Shown in pieces: positions 57,558-64,000 of a DNA stretch of 64,000 nucleotides (within the stretch, counting starts at the first letter, position 1; the number at the start of each line of letters is the position of its first letter). The stretch is taken from the NCBI GenBank assembly GCA_035578175.1, contig JAQMRL010000040.1, forward strand, positions 1,390,212 to 1,454,211, in the 5' to 3' direction. A program made the position numbers and the translations under genes. The notes beneath the pieces are model-generated. The model saw only the letters and a list, made by a program, of their open reading frames with translations, searched no databases and was not told the DNA's origin. This DNA is from Catonia carolina. Taxonomy: Eukaryota; Arthropoda; Insecta; Hemiptera; Achilidae.

Positions 57558-58900
57558 CAGGGTGACGCATATGTATGGGAACCCTTCAATAAGTTGGAAA
57601 CTGTTGTAGGTGTAATACTGCAACTTTCAGGATAAGTTATTGGTCAAATACTTTACCTTTTGTCGTACAACTGAATTTCAACCCCTTCTAAGGGGGTGGC
57701 CTAGGGGTTGTAACTGAAATATTTTAAATGTGAACACCCATTGTGGGGTACTTCATTTTAAAGATCTTTTAAATACAAGAAAAACGGCATAAATAAAAAT
57801 TCTCTATGTTAGCCTACTTGTATCCAAAATGGCGGCTGATTGAAGTTTTAGTTTTAAAAGAAATGGTTGACAAAATAATGAAACTTAGAACAACATTTTT
57901 TTGAATGAATAACGAAATACATTGAAAAAACTGGTTATTTATTTAGTAATCTGTTTACTACTATTTACATTTCAATTTAAGGGGAGCACTATACCTCCTA
58001 TCTAACCCATGTTTTTTCGGTACATGTTTCTAAGAAACCGTCAAGAGTTCGGGCTTTAACTTTTTTATGCCTTTTCTTTGACATATTTTTAAGCTCTGGT
58101 ACTAGAATTATTAATATAGAGCTAGCGATACCATTTCGAGAATTTTATTTTGAAAAATGCAAAAACAATTTAATTTTTTTTGTAGACTTTTTTATTTTAT
58201 TTCGAATTTAGTAATAATACTCCAATGATTCTAGTACCGTATGTCAAAATTATACTGAAAAACATGCTCAAAAAATTTCAATCTTCAAAGTCAAATAGTT
58301 TTTGAGAAAACTGTACCTTTATGGAAAAAAGTGAATTGGCGGGAAATGAGCTGTTAAGTTTTACTTACCGTAAAATCGGCCTGCACCATAATATTGATCC
58401 TCACCAGACTTTTCTTTTTCTTCAAATAATTTCCCCTTTTTTCTCTTGTCTTGCTTCTTTTGACACACTTTCCATTGCCTTCTAAGCTTTCTGTGTTCTT
58501 TGAATATCGCAACTCTTAATTGTTTCACAGATTAACTCAATTAAAAGAAATTCTGGTCAAAAAATTACTTAACTAAAATCTGGATAGCTTCCGTAATTTC
58601 TATAGTACAGTTATAATTTTTACATGTAATTACACAGAAAAAGATACAGAAGGCAATGGCGCCAAAATTAGAAAAATCAATTTTTTCGATTTTCGAGGTA
58701 TAGTGCTCCCCTTAAAAGATGCTCGAAATGCCTTCTTTCTCTCGTTTGACAGTGTGCCAGTCTTTCATAAAATGATGATACCGCATTATTTAATGACTCC
58801 TCAGTGATGGTTTGTGCTGCTTCTTCAATTTTATTTCGTAGCTCATTGATATTTCACAGCTTACTACGGTAAACAATACTTTTTAAGTACCTCCGGGGTG
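57558..58900 (-). mobile_element. Mariner-like element remnant with transposase C-terminus
   Basis: One end, CAGGGTGACGCATATGTATG, follows TA at 57556. Near the other side the minus strand (about 58860-58730) encodes ELRNKIEEAAQTITEESLNN, then SSFYERLAHCQTREGRHFEH, the end of a DUF4817-type transposase. The second inverted end is not visible. A TTAA MITE lies inside. Confidence 0.65.
57981..58711. mobile_element. TTAA-flanked MITE, copy 3
   Basis: TTAA at 57977-57980 and 58712-58715. The 17 bp ends GGGGAGCACTATACCTC and complement are perfect. 731 bp, no coding sequence. Confidence 0.8.
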
Positions 58901-59017
58901 CAAAAAAAAAATGTCTGCCTCCCAATATACGGTATGCTACAGGCAACAATGGGTGGACAGTTTTCGCTCCTGAACTGCCTGCCCTGAACTCTGTGCTCCA
59001 GTATACGCCCGGCCTTA

Positions 59018-59672
59018 GGTAAGGCATACACGTTACGGTATACCTGCGCATGCGCAGGTATACCCGAGCAGGTTAACTGTACCGGTCTACCTGTACAGTG
59101 AAGAGCACACACACGCTACGGTAAACCGGATAGTTGTTTCAGTTCAAAAAAAGATGACGACCACGCAACAAGACGACGCGATTGCTGTTTTAGGGTTATT
59201 ATTGGTCATTAAGAGTAAAAAGCAAAGAAAAAAACGCGAAAACTGGTGTAAAGAATGGCTTTTGAAGAGGAATGTATATACTCACACGAATTTAATCCAA
59301 GAATTAACTTCAGAACCATTAGATTACCATAATTACTTGCGGATGAAGGAAGATGTCTACCAGAAATTTCTGTCGATGGTAACTCTTTTAATACAAAAGA
59401 ACAGTACAGTAGATCACTACAGTAAACACAACCGACGCTTTCCTTGTCAAGCTAAAACTGAACTGAAACCTGCGCAGGCATACCGAAGATCCCACACACA
59501 CGCTCCGGTGAGCACGCCTGCGCAGGTTGAAAGAATTAAATTTCGATTCTTCTCCGGTCGCCTGCGCAGGTCACTACGCCTGCACAGTTCTGACTGCAGC
59601 AGCTGGCATACACGCTCCGGTTTACCTGTACAGGTAAACCTCTCCGGTATACCGTAACGTGTATGCCCCGCC
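59018..59672 (+). mobile_element. PIF/Harbinger element, shortened, TTA target
   Basis: TTA on both sides (59015-59017 and 59673-59675). The ends share GGCATACACGTTACGGTATA. Subterminal regions are full of CCTGCGCAGG palindromes. It starts 4 bp after the end of the previous transposon. Confidence 0.85.
59154..59657 (+). pseudogene. Harbinger transposase, N-terminal fragment
   Basis: The first 80 or so residues (KRENWCKEWLLKRNVYTHTN, LIQELTSEPLDYHNYLRMKE, then DVYQKFLSMVTLLIQKNSTV) match the start of HARBI1-type transposases: a W-containing segment followed by a helical FxxFLR-like block. The catalytic DDE domain is gone. From about residue 105 the frame runs through subterminal repeats and the terminal repeat, so that part is not protein. 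Confidence 0.75.
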
Positions 59673-59791
59673 TTAAGAGAGCCAAGGTGTGTACATTTAT
59701 TTGAATGGCAGCACGCGTAGACAAGAATGAATTGTAACCGGGTAGCATCGACGTTGGCTCAGGTATTAAACATTTATTGATCTGTTTGCAG

Positions 59792-59947
59792 GGAGAAAAT
59801 ATCCGGAAATCTATAACTGAATTTCCATGGATCGATCAACCACCGTGGCTTAAAAAATGTTTACTTCTGATGTTAACAAGATCCAGTAAACCGATTGAGG
59901 TTAAACCATTTGGAATATTTATCGTCGACTTGAGAAATTTTGCTCTG
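59792..59947 (+). CDS. Odorant receptor, exon 4 (before TM7)
   Basis: The acceptor is TTGATCTGTTTGCAG and the donor GTAAAA; both ends are phase 0. The 52 codons are GENIRKSITEFPWIDQPPWL, KKCLLLMLTRSSKPIEVKPF and GIFIVDLRNFAL. This is the most diagnostic stretch of insect odorant receptors: W after the S-x-x-E-x stretch, then K-x-x-L-x-x-L-x-x-R-S-x-x-P, then a G with an aromatic and a final hydrophobic block leading to TM7. The exon begins 117 bp after a Harbinger element and ends 20 bp before a HINE-like copy. No disabling change. Confidence 0.88.
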
Positions 59948-59967
59948 GTAAAAATTTTTTTAAAAAA

Positions 59968-60814
59968 TCTGGTGTGAAACACTCACACAACTTTCTTTTG
60001 CCAATGCAATTAATTTAAACAATATAACCTAACATTAGTAATAAAACATTAGAAATAAACAAAAAAACTAACCGCAATAAATATAAACTTATTTTAATCA
60101 TGAGTGAAAAACGGAAAATGAAAATCGACTTGTTTGGCTTAAAAATATGGAAAATCACTCTTTCACGCTAAACTAGGCTCTGTGGAGAAAAATAATTTAA
60201 ATAAAAGTTGTAGATCTTTTTATTTCCTATAAATTTTATTATATACACTTTTGTCGTAAAATGTATACAAAGTCCGAAATCTTAAAAAAATAGATTTTTC
60301 ACACGTTTTCGTGAGAAAAAAACAGAAAATCGCTAATTACCGCTTAACTAAGCGTTATAAAACAAAATGTTTAAAATAAACGTAGTAGGATTTTAAATTC
60401 TCTACAACTTTAAATATATACATTTTTGCGCTAAAATGTATATTAAAGCCGTAATTTTAAGAAAACCTTGTTTTTACGTAAAAACAGCCTCACCAAGAAT
60501 TTCAGCAAACATGGTGCCTACCCTATCTTGTAGAGCATAAAAAATTTAGTAAACCAGGCGATTTTTAAAAAAAATCGTAGGACCAGTTTTTGAGAGAATC
60601 GCAAAAAAGTGAAAAATTACACGAATAAACTACTACTTCCGGTTGACCGATTTTGATAAAAATGATCGTGTCGGGATCAGTAATGGTATGTAACTTAAGT
60701 TTTAAGTTTCAAGTTCGTACAATGTTCCGTTCTTGAGATATTCTGTACACACACACACACACACACACACAGACGCGCGCGCACACACACACTCACACAC
60801 CAATAGTTAAAAAC
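59968..60814 (-). mobile_element. HINE-like repeat, far end lost, receptor intron 4
   Basis: The hairpin end is intact and starts 20 bases after the exon 4 donor. The match stops after CACACCAATAGTTAAAAACG. Confidence 0.9.
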
Positions 60815-61484
60815 GAGTGGGTACCGAATGGGCCAGGTTACCGAATGGGCCAAAACTAGGCACAATGGAAGATAATTCCAATAACGAGGTACTTAGTAGG
60901 TAGGTGTCATAAAAGTTTGTACAACTCTTTTTGATAAATCACCGACGGCTTGAGTAATTTATGACAGCAGTGTAATAAAAGGTAATAAAACTACCCTATT
61001 TACCGATCGTCTACCTGCCACATGAAGAATGGTATACTCTTTTCATATATCAGGTAGATTTCTGAGAAAGTAAGGAATAACTTTTAATATTGAAACCTAT
61101 CTAGCCTAACCTAGCGGATAAGCGTAGTACATTTTATGAAACATTTCAGTCAGTCACTGCTTTAAATATACACACAATTTAGTTATATCATTGAAATAGA
61201 ATTTTAGAACTACTGTAGTATTGTACAAACAAAGCCAGTTCTTTCTCCTATTACCAATATTTGTAAATCGTAAGAATGTTTTCAATTAGAATAGTGTATT
61301 ATTACTTGGAGAAATAATTCAGTCACCCATTAACGAAAGCAACACTGTTTCAAATAAAACCAAAATCTGGCCTCTTACGCCAACGTAAAAAATTAAACGT
61401 ATCTATCTACAAAAATCATTAGTAAACAATACAAAATGATAATCAATATCTGTAGCTACAACTTACTAAATTCAGGAAATTACT
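60815..61484. other. Unassigned intronic sequence
   Basis: Opens with a short doubled segment (TACCGAATGGGCCA at 60825 and 60840). No gene recognised. Confidence 0.4.
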
Positions 61485-62090
61485 AACTGACGCTCCGCAG
61501 AAAAAAGTGCTTGAACAAAAAGTTGAAGAGTTTTTAATTCTCCATAACTTTATATGGGTACTTGTATCGTAAATGCATACAAAGGCCTCAATATTAAAAA
61601 AATACCATTTTCTTTTACCGATTTTGATGAAAGAACTACAGAAAATCACTAATTGACGGTAAATAAATAATTAACGCCGTTGTACAAAAAGATGTTGAAA
61701 TCTAAGTTGTAGGTTTTTAATTTTTCTACAACATTTATTACATACGTGTTTGCTCTAAAAGTATATATATTAAGGCTGCAATCTTAAAGAACAATACTTT
61801 TTTTACTATTTCCCCCAAAAATTTCAGCAAATATGGCGCTTACCTTAGCTTGTTGAGCATAAAAAAATGTAGCATTAGGATTTAGAAAAATGTAGGAGTT
61901 AGTTTTGAGAAAATCGCAAGAAAGTGAAAAATTGTACGATAAATTACTACTTTCGGTTGACTGATTATGATGAAAATGTTTATTCGCGGTAGTGGTACCT
62001 ACCAAAATTAAGTTCAGTTTCAACTTCGCACGCTCTTCCGTTCTTGAGATATTTTTTCACACGTTCAGGGGGCCTGTAAACGCGTATATA
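61485..62090 (-). mobile_element. Old HINE-like copy without a CA tract
   Basis: The body order is recognisable (CTACAACATTTATT, CAGCAAATATGGCGC, CGATAAATTACTACTTTCGG, CTTCCGTTCTTGAGATAT) but strongly diverged, and the sequence passes directly from GAGATAT to the CACGTTCAGGGGG part with no microsatellite. Both ends are lost. Confidence 0.75.
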
Positions 62091-62584
62091 TTTATAACAT
62101 CTCACCATCGTTGTGACGTCTTTTCGGATTCCCACTCTGTGGCGTCCACCTTAAGGAGCTATGTATATTAATTTATGAAAAGAGATATAGGGGTGCAGCC
62201 TTATAGGCTTCAATTTCGAATTTAGCCAAGTATTCACGTATAACATGAATAATAAGAATGAGAAAAATTAGTTTTATTTCACCAGCATTATTAACTCCGT
62301 CTAAACTGAGTGGTTGCTGCGTCCAGCGTATATTTTTTACAAATGAACATCACTATTGCGTCAAATTCGTATATCATTTGTATAACATTTATCGCGCTGG
62401 CTATATCGCCTTTTCAACTGCGATATAGGTAATAACTATTAGCAGGCCTACTATTTATGTAATAACGTGAGTATTGGCACTAGTTGTAAATCCACATTAT
62501 ACTTTTTCTTTGTTCGGTCATTAGTTATTGTTAATTGTACTAAAATATTGAATATTTTCTTTAAAATGATGTCTTCTGGTACAG

Positions 62585-62869
62585 AGTTTCATTGTGCTCA
62601 CCAGAAGTAGTTTACTTTATGTTTTAAACTATTCCAAGAAAAGATCAACGAACATAATTGTTTTTGTGTTAAGTAAAGCTACTCTGCAATCGAGTAACAG
62701 CGTTGGTTATGAGCCGTGTACAACTATCGAGAATAACCATATAACCGTGAATTCGAATAACATCACCAATAACAGAAATAATTCAGATAAATACGGTTCC
62801 AATAACACGAAATGGAGGCAAATATTACACAAACCGAAAACTAACGATTTTCTCTTGATAAAATGCTAA
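62585..62869 (+). CDS. Odorant receptor, exon 5 (TM7 and C-terminus)
   Basis: The acceptor is GATGTCTTCTGGTACAG; phase 0 after exon 4. It starts SFIVLTRSSLLYVLNYSKKR, which fits TM7 and the end of odorant receptors (a hydrophobic stretch with S-S/Y near the end). Most receptors stop within about 10 residues of this point. Here the frame continues for some 75 residues, rich in asparagine (NNHITVNSNNITNNRNN), to a TAA at 62867. The joined protein would be 471 residues, against about 400 usually. The exon call is less certain than exons 1-4. Another exon, or a cassette change, could give the true end. Confidence 0.6.
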   Translation, partial: SFIVLTRSSLLYVLNYSKKRSTNIIVFVLSKATLQSSNSVGYEPCTTIENNHITVNSNNITNNRNNSDKYGSNNTKWRQILHKPKTNDFLLIKC

Positions 62870-62902
62870 AAAAGTACACCCGAACGATTCAAAGCTATAA
62901 AA

Positions 62903-62982
62903 CCTGGTGTGAAACACTCACACAACTTTCTCTTGCCAATGCAAATAAATCATAATAAACCTAACATTAGTAATAAAACACT
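62903..62982 (-). mobile_element. HINE-like repeat, hairpin-end fragment
   Basis: CTGGTGTGAAACACTCACAC to AGTAATAAAACA, then unrelated GC-rich sequence (CGCCACTCCTGCGGTGCTTC). Confidence 0.85.
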
Positions 62983-63300
62983 CGCCACTCCTGCGGTGCT
63001 TCGCGCCGCTTACGTGTCTCGGCCTTAGAGGGGTAGGTGGATCAGAATTTATAAGTGGAGCAGAACCACTTGCCACAAGGTGAAGTTCAGCCGCTAAAAG
63101 GGGTTGGGTGGATCACAATATTTTGATATTTGAAGATATGAAAGTTTAAAGATGAAGTTTGAAGTTTCAAAATTAAAAATTTGAAGGTTTTGGAGTTATA
63201 GGTCAATGATTAAAATTTCAAAATTTCAACTTTGAATGTTGAGGTTTGAATGTATGATACTTAGAGTTTTTCGTTTTCTCATGCGATCTGGAAATCTTCG

Positions 63301-63985
63301 GGTAACCAAATTTTTATGTAATTTTCTTCGCTAAATAACATGCCGTTAAAAGATTATTTGTATTCAGAAAATTTTAAAAAAGTTTTTGGGGTAGCAATCA
63401 CTATAGGACCCTGATATAATCTTTAATAAATTCTTCGTGACTCTATGGGTATGTGTAACATTTTGTCAACAAACATTAGCGAAAAAACCGTTGTGAAGGT
63501 GTAAAGAAAGAAAAACATAAAACGGCAAGCCCTAAAAGCCGAAATGCTAGTGTTTTGAGTTCTCTCAGCGAACAATTACGTTAAGGGCAACTTAAGCTAC
63601 ATGGCCTTGAAGTACTTTGGGAGAGGCACAAAAAAGATTCTGTACACTTTTTCTCTACGGAGCACCGTTCAGGAGGTAAAAAATACTACCCGCTACCAAA
63701 GATAAGGGGGTTGAACCTAAAAGTTTTCGCGTTACCAAATTTTTATTTAACTTTTAACGTCAAAAACATGCCGTTAAAATATATTTTGTATTCTGAAAAT
63801 TGAGGAATTTCATAATTTTTGGATAGCGGTAGCAACCGCTATTGGACCCCGATCTAAAATTTAAAAAAACCGTGATGCTATAAGTACCTGTAAACTTTGC
63901 TAATAAAAATTTCCCAAAAAACCGTTCTGAATGTGTAGAGATAGGAAAACCTGAAAATCTCAAGCCCCAAAAAACCGAAATTTGG
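63301..63985. repeat. Diverged tandem duplication, period about 430 bp
   Basis: 63301-63553 and 63733-63985 align in order: ACCAAATTTTTAT, ACATGCCGTTAAAA, ATAGGACCCTGAT against ATTGGACCCCGAT, and AAAAACCGTT. The region before it (63125-63250) is low-complexity, with repeated AAGTTTGAAGTTTC-like words. No gene recognised. Confidence 0.65.
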
Positions 63986-64000
63986 TTTTTGTAGTTTACT

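Larger units (their letters stand above)
55303..59014. mobile_element. DNA transposon with tandem internal duplication and insertions
   Basis: GGCCGGGCGTATACTGGA at 55303 is inverted at 58997-59014. A unit of about 550 bp (55303-55856) recurs at 55857-57140 (ACGGACACGAGCAGGGCAGG; CAACGCGTGTACTAAAACTG), the second time split by a mariner. The right end carries TGTCTGCCTCCCAATAT as at the unit boundary. A LINE fragment, a mariner-like element and a TTAA MITE fill 57135-58905. TA may be the duplicated target. Confidence 0.6.

Noticed and set aside
59673..59748. Minus-strand frame 59536-59748
   Set aside because: It crosses the Harbinger end and shows no recognisable protein.

Overview
The window looks like insect nuclear DNA: AT-rich, almost gene-free, and built mostly from nested transposable elements. 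The insect call rests on a spliced seven-transmembrane odorant-receptor gene, a family known from insects; the transposon set (Helitrons, Jockey- and RTE-like LINEs, mariner derivatives, TTAA elements) fits this. I cannot name the order or species.

Two host genes can be recovered once the transposons are peeled away. (1) On the minus strand, two exons of a retinoid-inducible-type serine carboxypeptidase (3397-3630 and 10031-10278) join in phase across a 6.4 kb transposon-filled intron. Its first and last exons are not seen. (2) On the plus strand, an odorant receptor spreads over 26 kb in five exons (36808-37580, 43945-44044, 52796-52897, 59792-59947, 62585-62869). Splice sites and phases agree throughout, and the four introns are almost entirely transposons. 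A decayed histone H4-like sequence with an intact histone 3' stem-loop lies at about 25447-25740 on the minus strand.

Layout. 1-1717: satellite with a 621 bp higher-order period, ending in the terminus of a DNA transposon. 2089-3331: DNA-transposon remnant split by a hAT-like MITE. 3397-10278: carboxypeptidase exons; the intron holds Helitrons (two joined head to tail at 8550/8551), a fold-back mariner, a Jockey LINE and a mariner deletion derivative. 10344-25308: SINE, mariner copies and many copies of a roughly 1 kb repeat with a central CA tract, here called the HINE-like repeat. One copy (13322-18107) is split by three direct insertions, two of which carry a further insertion. 25447-25740: H4-like pseudogene. 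27638-32026: HINE-like copy split by a P-superfamily-like element that carries a two-exon THAP domain. 34262-36787: another HINE-like copy split by a Jockey LINE, a Helitron and a SINE. 36808-62869: the receptor gene. 62870-64000: a terminal fragment of the HINE-like repeat and a diverged tandem duplication.

The HINE-like repeat dominates. In one orientation it starts ACTTTCTCTTGCC and ends with the inverted copy of that motif followed by a GTGTGA/TCACAC hairpin, usually between T runs. These asymmetric inverted ends plus a terminal hairpin and internal microsatellite resemble non-autonomous Helentron/Helitron2 elements, but that class is an inference. All calls come from reading the sequence; no search or alignment program was run.
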